Shown: in pieces, positions 27,102 to 36,634 of the stretch
How positions within the stretch are numbered: position 1 is the stretch's first letter
How the letters are laid out: each line of letters starts with the position of its first letter
Source: Litoreibacter halocynthiae
Lineage (GTDB): Bacteria > Pseudomonadota > Alphaproteobacteria > Rhodobacterales > Rhodobacteraceae
DNA length: 64,000 nucleotides
Assembly (NCBI RefSeq): GCF_004365635.1
Contig: NZ_SOBH01000002.1
Location: 186,001 to 250,000, forward strand
Direction: 5' to 3'
Program-made: the position numbers and the translations under genes
Notes under the pieces: generated by a model
What the model saw: only the letters and a program-made list of their open reading frames with translations
What the model was told of the DNA's origin: nothing
Databases searched by the model: none

Positions 27102-28265
27102 TCACCCCATCGCCCCCATCAGCTCCCGACCGACCAGCATGCGGCGGATTTCGGACGTGCCTGCGCCGATCTCCATCAGCTTGGCGTCGCGGAACAGGCG
27201 GGCCACGGGTGCATCCGCAAGGAACCCTGCGCCACCCATGGCTTGGACGGCTTGGTGGGCTTGGACCATGGCCTGCTCGGAGGAATAGAGGCAGCACGCG
27301 GCGGCGTCGGCTCGCGTGATATCGCCACGGTCACAGGCGCGACCTGCCTCGTAGACATAGGCGCGGGCGGAGTTCATGGCCGTGTACATATCCGCGATCT
27401 TGCCCTGCATCAGCTGGAACGAGCCGATGGGCTGGCCGAACTGTTTGCGCTCGACCATGTAGGGCATGACCTCGTCCAGACAGGCGGCCATGATGCCGGT
27501 GCCGATGCCCGCCAGCACCACGCGTTCATAATCGAGGCCGGACATGAGGACACGCACGCCGCGTCCCTCCTCGCCCAACACGTTCTCGAACGGGACTTCG
27601 ACGTCGTCGAAGATCAGCTCCGCGGTGTTGGAGCCGCGCATGCCAAGCTTGTCGAAATGGGGGGAGGTGGAAAAGCCTTTCATCGACTTCTCGATGATGA
27701 AGGCGGTGATGCCTTTGGGGCCAGCGTCGGGGTCGGTCTTGGCGTAGACCACCAAGGTGGAGGCGTCGGGACCGTTGGTGATCCAGTATTTGTTGCCGGA
27801 GAGGCGGTAGTGGTCGTTGCGCTTTTCCGCTTTCAGGGACATGGACACGACGTCGGAGCCTGCGCCTGCTTCGGACATGGCCAATGCGCCGACGTGTTCA
27901 CCGGACATCAGGCCCGGAAGGTATTTCGATTTTTGCTCTGGCGTGCCATTTAGCTTGATCTGGTTCACGCAGAGGTTCGAGTGCGCGCCGTAAGACAGCG
28001 ACACGGAAGCGGAGGCGCGGGCGATTTCCTCGACCGCGACCACATGGGCAAGATAGCTCATGCCGGAGCCGCCGTCTTCCTCGGGGACGGTGATGCCCAG
28101 AAGGCCAAGTTCGCCCATCTCGGTCCACAGATGCGCTGGGAAATCGTTCGACGCGTCCACCTCGGCGGCCAGCGGCTTCACGCGCTCCTGCGCCCAGCGA
28201 TGAACCATCTCGCGCAAGGCGTTTACGTCTTCACCCAAGTCGAAATTCATTGAAGCGGTAAACAT
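27102..28265 (-). CDS. isovaleryl-CoA dehydrogenase
   Basis: 387 residues from [14 protein letters not shown] (28265), with GGGAGGA 4 nt upstream. It oxidises isovaleryl-CoA to 3-methylcrotonyl-CoA with FAD. Acyl-CoA dehydrogenase signatures are [49 protein letters not shown], and [20 protein letters not shown]. The Glu in [12 protein letters not shown] sits where isovaleryl-CoA dehydrogenases carry their catalytic base, distinct from the usual position in other members, which supports this substrate. It is the first gene of the leucine cluster, behind a good promoter and palindromic operator. The longer start at 28319 would lie upstream of the promoter and is rejected. Confidence 0.94.
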   Translation of the reverse strand: MFTASMNFDLGEDVNALREMVHRWAQERVKPLAAEVDASNDFPAHLWTEMGELGLLGITVPEEDGGSGMSYLAHVVAVEEIARASASVSLSYGAHSNLCVNQIKLNGTPEQKSKYLPGLMSGEHVGALAMSEAGAGSDVVSMSLKAEKRNDHYRLSGNKYWITNGPDASTLVVYAKTDPDAGPKGITAFIIEKSMKGFSTSPHFDKLGMRGSNTAELIFDDVEVPFENVLGEEGRGVRVLMSGLDYERVVLAGIGTGIMAACLDEVMPYMVERKQFGQPIGSFQLMQGKIADMYTAMNSARAYVYEAGRACDRGDITRADAAACCLYSSEQAMVQAHQAVQAMGGAGFLADAPVARLFRDAKLMEIGAGTSEIRRMLVGRELMGAMG

Positions 28266-28282
28266 TGCGGTCCTCCCATTAA

Positions 28283-28296
28283 TGAACGCACGTTCA
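28283..28296. promoter_or_regulatory. perfect palindromic operator at the ivd promoter
   Basis: TGAACG-CA-CGTTCA on the plus strand (TGAACG-TG-CGTTCA on the minus strand) is a 14-nt inverted repeat lying just downstream of the -10 box, over the expected transcription start. Operators of this form are common for TetR-family repressors; no regulator gene is in the window. The placement would block transcription of the leucine cluster. Confidence 0.65.
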
Positions 28297-28297
28297 A

Positions 28298-28326
28298 ATA
28301 ATAGCCCTAGCGCTCTCACGGGTCAA
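28298..28326 (-). promoter_or_regulatory. sigma70-type promoter of the leucine degradation cluster
   Basis: On the minus strand TTGACC (28321-28326), a 17-nt spacer and TATTAT (28298-28303) give a near-consensus promoter 33 nt upstream of the ivd ATG. The palindrome at 28283-28296 covers the start region immediately after it. Confidence 0.7.
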
Positions 28327-28558
28327 CAGCGTCAATTCGCCGACGAGAATTTACCATCTGTAAATCGCGAGCAAGTTATGTAAGCCCCTCAAAAGCAAGG
28401 TAGAGAATCCAATTATGGCAAAAATGGGTAAGGAAACCCTTACCTTCGACACCATCTTTACGGCATAACCCCTTGCCAAATCAGCATTTACCTTGCGCTA
28501 AACCATGATTCTGCCCCACCTTCGACACATTGTCGAAGCCCAAACACTGAGAATAAAA

Positions 28559-29428
28559 ATGATCTATCTAGCCTTCTACAGGGGAGAGGGTCGGCCGTTA
28601 AGCGACACGCTCGTCAAGTGGGTCACCCGCTCCGAGTTCTCGCATTGTGAACTTTTGATCAGTAACCGCCCACCCAAATCCGGTGAGACTCATCGCTGCG
28701 TTACGGCGCAGGGAAAACACGGCGGCGTCTGTGTGCGCGACCTCTACTTTCGGGAAGGGGCCTACGAGTTTGTGCAGGTGCCATGGGCGCCGCATGACAC
28801 GTTCGAGCGCGCCGCCCAACATCTGGGACGGGGCTACGACTATTGGGGATTGCTGATGAGCCAGTTCATCAACCTGCGCCGCCATATCGAGGACCGGTGG
28901 TTCTGCTCGAAGCTTTGCGCGCGGGCCTTGGGGCTGTCGGAGGCACACACCTATTCGCCCGGTGATCTGAAGCGGATCGTTGAGGAACATAACCGCGTCT
29001 ACCGCTTGGCCCATCTGACCGCTGGTCAATCGGCTGGGGTGCAAGGCGTGTCGACCGCGCTGCCCGCCACACCGCCCGCACCGGCAAACGAGCCGGGCTA
29101 TCCGGCGACCGGTTTGTCTGCCCTAGCCCGCCAAGGCCGCTCGGCCCTGCAAGGCGCGGGCCTCGCTTTGAATGATGCGGGCAATCACCTCGCAGTCAGC
29201 GATGGAGAAGGTCAAGGGCAAGCGCATGTCCAGCAGGCCGGACAGAATTTCGTCCGTCCGCGCCAAGGCCTGCGGCCGCGCGTAACGCCAGCTGTCGTAG
29301 CGCGAGGTAAAGGCTTTGGGCTCGGTCGCGCCGAACCACTTAAGCTCCACGCCGCGGGCGGCGCATCGGGAGGTAAACTCCTCGATTTCCGGCCCCGAGG
29401 CCTCGGGCAGCCGGAACTGGATGGATGA
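28559..29428 (+). CDS. permuted papain/NlpC-like hydrolase with overlapping C-terminal tail
   Basis: 289 residues if read from MIYLAFYRGEGRPLSDTL (28559); an ATG at 28505 is also in frame but has no better ribosome site. The first ~150 residues look like a permuted NlpC/P60 (YaeF/YiiX-type) fold: the His of SEFSHCELLIS comes before the Cys of DRWFCSKLCARALGL. Such enzymes act on amide or ester bonds in lipids or cell wall. From about residue 190 onward the frame runs 306 nt over the opposite-strand aminotransferase gene and turns into low-value sequence, so the true tail may be an artefact of a lost stop. Divergent from ivd across ~290 nt. Confidence 0.7.
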   Translation: MIYLAFYRGEGRPLSDTLVKWVTRSEFSHCELLISNRPPKSGETHRCVTAQGKHGGVCVRDLYFREGAYEFVQVPWAPHDTFERAAQHLGRGYDYWGLLMSQFINLRRHIEDRWFCSKLCARALGLSEAHTYSPGDLKRIVEEHNRVYRLAHLTAGQSAGVQGVSTALPATPPAPANEPGYPATGLSALARQGRSALQGAGLALNDAGNHLAVSDGEGQGQAHVQQAGQNFVRPRQGLRPRVTPAVVARGKGFGLGRAEPLKLHAAGGASGGKLLDFRPRGLGQPELDG

Positions 29429-30352
29429 GCCGACATACACCCCGCGCGGGTCTCGTTCGATAACCGCGAGGCCCGGCGCATTGCGCAAGCCGTTTTCCAA
29501 GGCGGCATACCGGTCATTCCACGCCTGCACCTGCGCTGGCAGTTTCGCCAGCTGCGGACGCAGGATCGCGGCGCGCAGATTGTCCATACGGCCCGAGATA
29601 TTCGGGGTGACGTATTTCACCTGCTCGAACACCTCGGCGGGTGGGGCCGCCGCGTGGCGTTCATAGAGCATGTAGGAGCCGGAGAGGATGACCGCCCGCG
29701 CCATGACCTCCGGATCGTCGGAGACCAGAAAGCCGCCCTCGCCCGAATTCACATGTTTATAGGTCTGGCAGGAATAACAGCCGACAACGCCGTGCCGCCC
29801 CGAGGGCGTGCCTTGCCAGCTTGCCCCCATCGTGTGCGCGCAATCCTCGATCACGACGACTCCTGCTGCATCGCAGATCGCCATGAGACGATCCATATCG
29901 CACAAATGCCCGCGCATATGTGACAACAACAGGACCTTGGCCGCCGACGCCTCGATCTGCGCCTCCAGATCATCAAGGTCGATGGTCAGGTTGTCGGCGG
30001 TTTCCACAAAGAGCGGCTCCGCGCCAACAGACGCAATCGCACCGGGCACAGGGGCCAGCGTGAAGCCGTTGGACAACACGGTGTCGCCTGCCTTCACCCC
30101 CACCGCGCGCAACGCGCATCCCATGGCATAGCCGCCGGACGCCACGGCCAGCGCATATTTCGCCCCCGTGAAGGCGGCGAATTCCTGCTCTAGAAGCGCC
30201 GTTTCGCCCAACTCGCCCTGCGTCACGTTATAGCGGTGCAACCGCCCGTGCTGAAGAACGGCCATGGCGGCGGCAATCCCTTCGTCTGGGATGGGCTCTT
30301 GCTGGGTAAAGCTGCCGTCAAAAACTTCGAACATCACCAATGCCTCCGGCAT
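29123..30352 (-). CDS. DegT/DnrJ/EryC1/StrS-family aminotransferase-like protein
   Basis: 409 residues, PLP fold type I. Features: FTGAKYALAVASGGYAMGCA, a helix-strand pair with VVVIEDCAHTMGASW (Asp that contacts PLP), SCQTYKHVNSGEGGFL with the candidate PLP Lys, and NISGRMDNLRAAILRPQL. Family members transfer amino groups to sugar-nucleotides, but no sugar genes are nearby, so the substrate is open. The start may be MPEALVMFEVFDG at 30352 or the ATG six codons on. The last 306 nt overlap the plus-strand hydrolase frame. Confidence 0.88.
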   Translation of the reverse strand: MPEALVMFEVFDGSFTQQEPIPDEGIAAAMAVLQHGRLHRYNVTQGELGETALLEQEFAAFTGAKYALAVASGGYAMGCALRAVGVKAGDTVLSNGFTLAPVPGAIASVGAEPLFVETADNLTIDLDDLEAQIEASAAKVLLLSHMRGHLCDMDRLMAICDAAGVVVIEDCAHTMGASWQGTPSGRHGVVGCYSCQTYKHVNSGEGGFLVSDDPEVMARAVILSGSYMLYERHAAAPPAEVFEQVKYVTPNISGRMDNLRAAILRPQLAKLPAQVQAWNDRYAALENGLRNAPGLAVIERDPRGVYVGSSIQFRLPEASGPEIEEFTSRCAARGVELKWFGATEPKAFTSRYDSWRYARPQALARTDEILSGLLDMRLPLTFSIADCEVIARIIQSEARALQGRAALAG

Positions 30353-30389
30353 GTTGCGGCCATGACATTGGTCGGGCGCAGATGGACAG

Positions 30390-31055
30390 TCAAGCGATGA
30401 GCCGCGCGACGATCCCGTCGAGGTCGTCGAAATGATCCAGCAGCGCCTCGGGCTTCAGGGAGGACACGTCGAAACTGCCGGGCCCGAACGTCACAAGGAT
30501 CGACGGCGCGCCGGCATTGGCCGAGGTGTCGCGGTCGGTCTGGGTGTCGCCCACCAACACGGCACGGGCGGGATCGCCCCCTGCCCGCGTGACCGCTTCG
30601 ACAAATGGCAACGGGTCCGGCTTGCGCACGGTAAGCGTGTCCGCCCCAACGAGGCTGTGGAAGGCGTCGCGGAAGTCCAGCGCCGCCATAAGCTGTTCTG
30701 CCAAACCTTCGGGCTTGTTGGTGCAGATGCCGACCTTGTAACCCGCGTCCCGCAATCGCGACACGGCCTCCCGCGCACCAGGATAGATCGTGGTGTGGGT
30801 GGCGATGTCCTTGCCATAGGCCTCCAGCAGGATCGGAAATTGCTGGTCGATGTCGCTTTGTACAAACGGCTGGCCCAACCGCTCGAACCCTTCGGTCAAC
30901 ATCGCCCGCGCGCCGCGCACGGCGGTGCCCCGATCCGTCGCGGTTGTCAGCACGTCACCATGGCCCAACTCCCGAAAGCAGACATTGGCGGCGGCAAGCA
31001 AATCGCCGCTGGTATCGGCCAAGGTGCCGTCGAGGTCAAAAATTACCGTGCGCAT
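30390..31055 (-). CDS. gph: HAD-family phosphoglycolate phosphatase-like hydrolase
   Basis: 221 residues from MRTVIFDLDGTLADTSGDL (31055), which places the nucleophile Asp at residue 7. The longer reading has no support. Motif II is in VGICTNKPEGLAEQ, motif III Lys in TVRKPDPLPF, and motif IV in LVGDTQTDRDTSANAG. The cap domain matches the Gph/PGP group. It removes phosphate from 2-phosphoglycolate or related sugar phosphates in the cytosol. It is divergent from glmU, with 111 nt between the two starts. Confidence 0.88.
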   Translation of the reverse strand: MRTVIFDLDGTLADTSGDLLAAANVCFRELGHGDVLTTATDRGTAVRGARAMLTEGFERLGQPFVQSDIDQQFPILLEAYGKDIATHTTIYPGAREAVSRLRDAGYKVGICTNKPEGLAEQLMAALDFRDAFHSLVGADTLTVRKPDPLPFVEAVTRAGGDPARAVLVGDTQTDRDTSANAGAPSILVTFGPGSFDVSSLKPEALLDHFDDLDGIVARLIA

Positions 31056-31166
31056 GGATGCTTCCTTGTAACGTGGCGAAACCTGTTGTGACGCAGGCGC
31101 ACCTTGCGCCGCAGCACGATACGGATAGAACGGGGGCAACAAGAAGGAAAGGCCGGGCAACCGGGA

Positions 31167-32534
31167 ATGGCCCCAAACGTGAGCAGTAAACCAGTCGCAC
31201 TAATCCTATTGGCTGCCGGACAAGGCAGCCGCATGAATTCCGACCTGCCCAAGGTCCTGCACCAGATCGGCGCAGCCCCGCTGGCGATCCACGCCCTGCG
31301 CGCGGCGTCTGTGCTAGAGCCGGAGAAAACCGTGGTCATTACCGGCCACGGTGCGGATGAGGTTGAAAAAGTGCTGGCAAAGCATGACGACCAACTCACC
31401 TTCGCCCGCCAGACCGAGCAAAACGGCACCGCCCACGCAGTGGACCAAGCCCGAGACGTCTTGGGCGATTTCGAGGGCGACGTGGTGGTTTTGTATGGCG
31501 ATACGCCCTTCGTCTCCGGCGACACACTGGAGCGGATGGCCGAAGCCCGCGACACAGCGGATGTGGTCGTGCTGGGGTTCGATGCCGCTGACCCAGGTCG
31601 GTATGGCCGGTTGATCACCAAAGGTGACACGCTGGAAAAGATCGTTGAGGCCAAGGATGCGTCACCTGAAGAACTTTCCGTAACGCTTTGTAATTCCGGC
31701 GTTATTATGTGCGATGCACGAACTATCTTTGATCTAATTTCACGCGTTGGCAACGACAATGCCAGCGGCGAATACTACCTGACCGACATCGTCGGCCTCG
31801 CCCGTGCTGGCGGAATGAGCGCCGCCGCAGTGACCTGTGACGAGGCGGAAACCTTGGGGATCAACACCCGCGCCGAGCTGGCCGCCGCCGAAACCGCGTT
31901 TCAGGCGCGGATGCGGGCGGACGCGCTGGAGAACGGCGTCTCCCTCGCCCAGCCCGAAACCACCTATTTCGCCTATGACACGGTGCTTGGCCGCGATGCG
32001 GTGATTGGCCCGAATGTGGTGTTTGGCTCTGACGTCACCGTCGAATCCGGTGCGGAAATCAAGGCATTCTGCCATCTGGAGGGCTGCCATGTGTCACAAG
32101 GTGCCGTCGTTGGCCCCTTCGCCCGCCTGCGCCCCGGGGCGGAGCTGGAGGAAGGTGCCAAAGTCGGCAACTTCGTCGAGATCAAAAACGCCACGTTGGC
32201 CGAAGGCGCGAAGGTCAACCACCTGTCCTACGTGGGTGACGCCCATGTCGGGGCCGGCGCGAATATCGGCGCAGGCACGATCACCTGCAATTATGACGGC
32301 GTGTTCAAGCATCGCACGACGATTGGCGCGGGGGCCTTTATCGGCTCGAATACTTTACTGATCGCCCCTGTCGACGTGGGCGCGGACGCCATGACAGGCT
32401 CTGGCACCGTGGTGACCGAGGATGTGCCTGACGGCGACCTTGCCCTGTCGCGGGTTCGGCAGACCAACAAGACCGGACTTGCGCGCAAACTGATGCAGAT
32501 GTTGCGCGCCAAAAAGATGAAGAAGGACGCTTAA
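31167..32534 (+). CDS. glmU: bifunctional UDP-N-acetylglucosamine pyrophosphorylase / glucosamine-1-phosphate N-acetyltransferase
   Basis: 455 residues from MAPNVSSKPVALILLAAGQG (31167); the ATG at 31104 lies upstream of the conserved start. It makes UDP-GlcNAc for peptidoglycan and lipid A. The uridyltransferase domain has LLAAGQGSRMNSDLPKVLHQ and QNGTAHAVDQA and DVVVLYGDTPFVSGD. The C-terminal left-handed beta-helix has the hexapeptide repeats, with LRPGAELEEGAKVGNFVEIK and GTITCNYDGVFKHRTTIG. The TAA at 32532-32534 is directly followed by the glmS ATG. Confidence 0.97.
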   Translation: MAPNVSSKPVALILLAAGQGSRMNSDLPKVLHQIGAAPLAIHALRAASVLEPEKTVVITGHGADEVEKVLAKHDDQLTFARQTEQNGTAHAVDQARDVLGDFEGDVVVLYGDTPFVSGDTLERMAEARDTADVVVLGFDAADPGRYGRLITKGDTLEKIVEAKDASPEELSVTLCNSGVIMCDARTIFDLISRVGNDNASGEYYLTDIVGLARAGGMSAAAVTCDEAETLGINTRAELAAAETAFQARMRADALENGVSLAQPETTYFAYDTVLGRDAVIGPNVVFGSDVTVESGAEIKAFCHLEGCHVSQGAVVGPFARLRPGAELEEGAKVGNFVEIKNATLAEGAKVNHLSYVGDAHVGAGANIGAGTITCNYDGVFKHRTTIGAGAFIGSNTLLIAPVDVGADAMTGSGTVVTEDVPDGDLALSRVRQTNKTGLARKLMQMLRAKKMKKDA

Positions 32535-34358
32535 ATGTGTGGAATCGTTGGAGTTCTCGGAACTCATGAAGTTGCACCGATCATAGTCGAAGCGCTGAAG
32601 CGTCTCGAATATCGCGGCTATGACAGCGCAGGGATCGCGACCGTCAATAACGGGGAGCTGGACCGCCGCCGCGCTGTGGGCAAACTTGTGAACCTGTCGG
32701 ACCTTCTGGTCCATGACCCGCTTGCCGGGAAGTCCGGCATTGGACACACGCGCTGGGCCACCCATGGCGCACCGTCCGTGATGAACGCACACCCGCATCA
32801 ATCTGGTCCGGTTGCTGTTGTGCACAACGGAATTATTGAAAATTTCAAAGAGTTACGCGCCGAACTTGCAGCGGATGGCTATGTCAGCGAGACCGAGACG
32901 GATACGGAAACAGTGGTGCTGCTGGCGCGGCGCTTTCTGGAGCAAGGGCTTGCCCCGCGCGACGCCGCCGAACAAACCATCGCGATGCTGGATGGCGCGT
33001 TTGCGCTGTGTTTCCTGTTCCATGGTGAAGAGGATCTGATGATCGCAGCGCGCAAGGGCTCCCCCCTCGCGATCGGCCATGGTGACGGCGAAATGTATGT
33101 CGGGTCAGACGCCATTGCGCTGGCCCCGATGACCAACCGCGTGACCTATCTGGAAGAAGGTGACCGCGCGGTCCTTACCCGCACCAGCCTCGAAATCTAC
33201 GATGCGAACGGTCAGCTGGCGAACCGCGCGGCGAAGACGCTGGCGCTAGACGAAGCACGGATTGAGAAAGCGGGCCACAAACACTTCATGGCCAAGGAAA
33301 TCGCCGAGCAGCCCATCGTGCTGGCGGATGCGTTGAAAGCGTATAGCACAGCGGACGGCAAAGGCATCGAGCTGCCCAACGGCACGCTGGATTTCACCAA
33401 ATGCGACCGCCTCACCATGGTGGCCTGTGGCACGGCGAACCTCGCCTGTCAGGTCGCAAAATACTGGTTCGAGCAGATTGCGGGCCTGCCCGTCGACGTC
33501 GATATCGCCTCCGAATTCCGCTATCGCAAGCCGGTGATCTCGGACAAGTCCTACGCGCTGTTTGTGTCCCAGTCCGGCGAGACGGCAGATACCTTGGCCG
33601 CCCTGCGCTACGCCAAGGATCGCGCCGCAATGATCCTGTCGGTGGTGAACGTCCCCGAAAGCTCCATCGCCCGCGAAAGCGATTTGGCCTTGCCGATCAT
33701 GGCAGGTGTCGAGGTTGGGGTGGCCTCCACCAAGGCGTTCACCTGCCAGCTACTGGCGCTGGCGGCGCTGGCGTTGAAGGCAGGCCATCAACGCGGTCAT
33801 CTGGACGACGCGACCTTGGCGGCGCATATGGCGGATCTGAACCTGCTCCCCGGAATTTTGAACCAATCCCTTGCGCTGGAGAAATCCATCAAGCGCGTGG
33901 CGCGGAAGATTGCATCGGCACAAGACGTGCTGTTTTTGGGACGTGGCCCGATGTATCCACTGGCCCTTGAAGGCGCATTAAAACTGAAAGAGATCAGCTA
34001 TATACACGCCGAAGGTTATGCATCAGGTGAGTTGAAGCATGGCCCCATCGCGCTAATCGACAAGAACGTGCCGGTCGTGGTGATGGCCCCGACGGACGAG
34101 CTGTTCGACAAGACCGTATCCAACATGCAGGAAGTCATGGCGCGCGGCGGCAAGGTCGTACTGATTACCGATGCCGAGGGCGCGAAAGAAGCCAGCGACG
34201 GCGTTTGGGAGACTGTGGTGATGCCCGGCATCAGCCCCTTCCTCGCGCCCATCCTCTATGCGGTTCCGGCGCAACTTCTGGCTTACCACACTGCTGTTGC
34301 AAAAGGCACCGATGTGGACCAGCCTCGCAATCTCGCAAAGTCGGTGACGGTAGAATGA
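32535..34358 (+). CDS. glmS: glutamine-fructose-6-phosphate aminotransferase (isomerizing)
   Basis: 607 residues, the usual length. It makes glucosamine-6-phosphate from fructose-6-phosphate and glutamine, the first step of UDP-GlcNAc synthesis. The N-terminal Cys nucleophile is in MCGIVGVLGTHEVAPII; the glutaminase domain has SGIGHTRWATHGAPS. Two SIS domains follow, with VACGTANLACQVAKYWFEQ, SQSGETADTLAALRYAKDR and LGRGPMYPLALEGALKLKEI; the C-terminus is DVDQPRNLAKSVTVE. No glmS ribozyme signature is evident in the zero-gap junction. It ends 4 nt into the next gene. Confidence 0.97.
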   Translation: MCGIVGVLGTHEVAPIIVEALKRLEYRGYDSAGIATVNNGELDRRRAVGKLVNLSDLLVHDPLAGKSGIGHTRWATHGAPSVMNAHPHQSGPVAVVHNGIIENFKELRAELAADGYVSETETDTETVVLLARRFLEQGLAPRDAAEQTIAMLDGAFALCFLFHGEEDLMIAARKGSPLAIGHGDGEMYVGSDAIALAPMTNRVTYLEEGDRAVLTRTSLEIYDANGQLANRAAKTLALDEARIEKAGHKHFMAKEIAEQPIVLADALKAYSTADGKGIELPNGTLDFTKCDRLTMVACGTANLACQVAKYWFEQIAGLPVDVDIASEFRYRKPVISDKSYALFVSQSGETADTLAALRYAKDRAAMILSVVNVPESSIARESDLALPIMAGVEVGVASTKAFTCQLLALAALALKAGHQRGHLDDATLAAHMADLNLLPGILNQSLALEKSIKRVARKIASAQDVLFLGRGPMYPLALEGALKLKEISYIHAEGYASGELKHGPIALIDKNVPVVVMAPTDELFDKTVSNMQEVMARGGKVVLITDAEGAKEASDGVWETVVMPGISPFLAPILYAVPAQLLAYHTAVAKGTDVDQPRNLAKSVTVE

Positions 34359-35041
34359 GCCCTGACGCAGCGCTCGCCCATCTCGAAAGCCTCGCGGATG
34401 CGAGCAAGGCGGACGAGCTTGCCGCCTATCACGGGGTTGAGCGTCGCTATCTGGGCATTCCGACCCCGACGCTGGATGCGCTGGCGAAAGACTGGCGCGG
34501 CGATGATCTTGCCGCCCGCCTGACCCTTGCCGCAGCCCTTTGGGACAGCGACATTCACGAAGCGCGTATCTGCGCCGCGAAGCTTCTGACGCAAGCAAGG
34601 TTGCGCCCCGAGGACGGGCCGGCATGGGACTTGCTCGTGTCTTGGTTGCCGGATGTGGATTGTGCCGCCATCGCCGACCAAGTTGCCAATGCCGGAGCCA
34701 AACGCGTGGTTTGGGATACCTCAAGGCTGGACCAAATGGACGCGTGGACAGCCTCCGAGCATGTCTGGACCCGCCGCGCGGTGCTGGATTTCACCCAGCC
34801 ATGGACCAAACAGAACCGCTCCAAACTGGCAGACGAGGCCGTTCGCGACCGCGTTCTGGGCTGGGCCGCGCTTTACGCCGAAGACCATGACCCGCTGATC
34901 CAGCGCGCCGTTGCGTGGTGGCTGCGGGACCTGTCGCGGTTCGATGTGCCACGGGTGCAAGCGTTTCTGGAGGAGCATGGCGAACGAATGACCCGCTCCG
35001 CGCGTCGCGAAGCGGCCCAGATGATCAAACGTCAGAGCTAG
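34355..35041 (+). CDS. AlkD-like DNA alkylation repair protein
   Basis: 228 residues from MSPDAALAHLESLADASKAD (34355), which makes a 4-nt overlap with the glmS stop; the longer frame to 34205 is inside glmS. HEAT-repeat helices such as ELAAYHGVERRYLGIPTPTL, then WVDVTRRAVLDF-like and DHDPLIQRAVAWWLRDLSR, match the AlkD family that removes alkylated purines. The DNA-contact Arg/Lys-rich tail [18 protein letters not shown] is present. Its coupling to glmS is unusual. Confidence 0.85.
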   Translation: MSPDAALAHLESLADASKADELAAYHGVERRYLGIPTPTLDALAKDWRGDDLAARLTLAAALWDSDIHEARICAAKLLTQARLRPEDGPAWDLLVSWLPDVDCAAIADQVANAGAKRVVWDTSRLDQMDAWTASEHVWTRRAVLDFTQPWTKQNRSKLADEAVRDRVLGWAALYAEDHDPLIQRAVAWWLRDLSRFDVPRVQAFLEEHGERMTRSARREAAQMIKRQS

Positions 35042-35544
35042 CCTTTAGAAACGGTCAACGTCGCCAGATCGGTAAGCCCCAAATCCAGCGCCCGCATTGC
35101 GGCCAGCGAAATGCGGCTACCCGCGGAGGCGGGCCCGTCGATCGGGATCAGTTTCACCTGAACCACCGCGCCACCTGCCGTTTCGACGGAGCCTTGGGTT
35201 TCCGTGTCGACAAGCGGGGTGCGAAGCCAGAACCCCTGCTCTGTCGGGTCGCCCAGGCTGGCAATGGTCGTGCCAAGAACGGAACCGCCCGCAGGTGCGG
35301 CAGTGGCGGCTTGCTTCTCGGCTTCGGTGGTTTTGTCCAGCGACGCGGCGCTTTGGCCACCTGCCCCGACCTCGACCACCGATGGCTCGGTTGCTGCTGG
35401 CGGATCGGTTGCGTCGATATCGCTTAACGGCTCGTCGATCGGAGGTTCGGGCTGCGCGCCCAACCCTTCAAACGGATTTGAGAAATGCCCCCCGCATGCG
35501 GAAAGCGTCACAATAAGGGCTGCGGAGAGCATTTGGAGTTTCAT
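35038..35544 (-). CDS. putative lipoprotein, function unknown
   Basis: 168 residues from [20 protein letters not shown] (35544), a lipoprotein signal with an LSAC lipobox. After a Pro/Glu/Asp-rich linker comes a segment ([59 protein letters not shown]) and the C-terminal [20 protein letters not shown]. This C-terminal pattern is known from Roseobacter proteins annotated as hypothetical; I do not assign a function. It converges on the alkD-like gene with 4 nt overlap. Confidence 0.75.
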   Translation of the reverse strand: MKLQMLSAALIVTLSACGGHFSNPFEGLGAQPEPPIDEPLSDIDATDPPAATEPSVVEVGAGGQSAASLDKTTEAEKQAATAAPAGGSVLGTTIASLGDPTEQGFWLRTPLVDTETQGSVETAGGAVVQVKLIPIDGPASAGSRISLAAMRALDLGLTDLATLTVSKG

Positions 35545-35629
35545 GCCAAAAAGGTTAGCCGCTCCGAAACCGTTCATCAACGACCTAAGTTGGGTTGTCG
35601 CCGGGCGCTCCGGGGATTACCTTAAGCAC

Positions 35630-36634
35630 ATGAAAAATCCTCTCGTCGACCCGTTCCAGCGTGCCATCACCTATCTGCGCCTGTCCGTCACGGACCGCTG
35701 CGACTTCCGCTGCGTCTATTGCATGTCCGAGAACATGCAGTTTTTGCCCAAGAAAGAGCTGCTGACGCTGGAAGAGCTGGACCGCCTGTGCACCGCATTT
35801 ATCGGTCTCGGCGTTGAAAAGCTGCGCATTACCGGCGGCGAGCCTTTGGTGCGGCGTGGAATCATGGGCTTTTTCGAAGGCATGGGGCGACATCTGGAAA
35901 GCGGTGCGCTGAAAGAGCTGACATTGACCACCAATGGCTCCCAGCTGGAAAAATACGCGGCTGACCTGTATGCGGCTGGTGTGCGTCGGGTGAATATCTC
36001 GCTTGATACGCTGGACGAAAAAAAATTCGCCGAAATCACCCGCTGGGGCCGCCTGCCCCAAGTTTTGCGCGGCGTGGAAGCTGCGCTGAAAGCGGGCCTC
36101 AAGGTCAAGATCAACGCCGTGGCGCTGAAGGGCTTCAACGAGGACGAGCTGTTCGATCTGGCCGCATGGTGCGCCGATCTGGGGATGGATCTGACCTTCA
36201 TCGAAGTGATGCCCATGGGCGATATCGGCAATGAAAACCGCATCGGGCAATTCTGGTCGCTGAACGACTTGCGCGCGACTTTGGCCGAAGAGTTTACCCT
36301 GACCGACCTGTCAGATCGCACGGGCGGCCCGGCCCGTTATATGCGTCTAGAGGAGACAGGCCAGAGGATTGGCCTGATTACGCCGCTGTCCCACAATTTC
36401 TGCGAAAGCTGCAACCGCGTGCGGATCACCTGCACCGGCGAAATATACACCTGCTTGGGTCAAGAGGGTAAATCCGACCTGCGCGGACCATTGCGGTCTT
36501 CGGAGAGCGACGCGCCGCTGGAAGACGCCATTCGCGCGGCCATCGGGTTGAAGCCCAAGGGCCACGATTTCGACTATTCCCGCCAAGAACTGGGTGGCCA
36601 GATGTCGAGGCATATGAGCCATACGGGTGGCTAG
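35630..36634 (+). CDS. moaA: GTP 3',8-cyclase (molybdenum cofactor biosynthesis)
   Basis: 334 residues from [20 protein letters not shown] (35630). A radical SAM enzyme that makes the first pterin intermediate of Moco. The N-terminal cluster is in [18 protein letters not shown], with [15 protein letters not shown] and [15 protein letters not shown] following. The C-terminal cluster sits in [20 protein letters not shown]. The terminal GHMSRH-like Gly tail [11 protein letters not shown] ends in the required double glycine. The longer frame at 35204 is a shadow of the opposite-strand lipoprotein. It overlaps the next gene by 8 nt. Confidence 0.96.
   Translation: MKNPLVDPFQRAITYLRLSVTDRCDFRCVYCMSENMQFLPKKELLTLEELDRLCTAFIGLGVEKLRITGGEPLVRRGIMGFFEGMGRHLESGALKELTLTTNGSQLEKYAADLYAAGVRRVNISLDTLDEKKFAEITRWGRLPQVLRGVEAALKAGLKVKINAVALKGFNEDELFDLAAWCADLGMDLTFIEVMPMGDIGNENRIGQFWSLNDLRATLAEEFTLTDLSDRTGGPARYMRLEETGQRIGLITPLSHNFCESCNRVRITCTGEIYTCLGQEGKSDLRGPLRSSESDAPLEDAIRAAIGLKPKGHDFDYSRQELGGQMSRHMSHTGG

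Noticed and set aside
26428-27297. 289-codon minus-strand frame from inside ivd through the pseudogene
   Set aside because: Its upstream part is antisense to ivd and to the convincing plus-strand gene at 26692-27087. Only the last 74 codons are kept, as a weak candidate.
32526-32540. A glmS ribozyme
   Set aside because: glmS starts directly after the glmU stop, leaving no room, and this class is known from Gram-positive bacteria.
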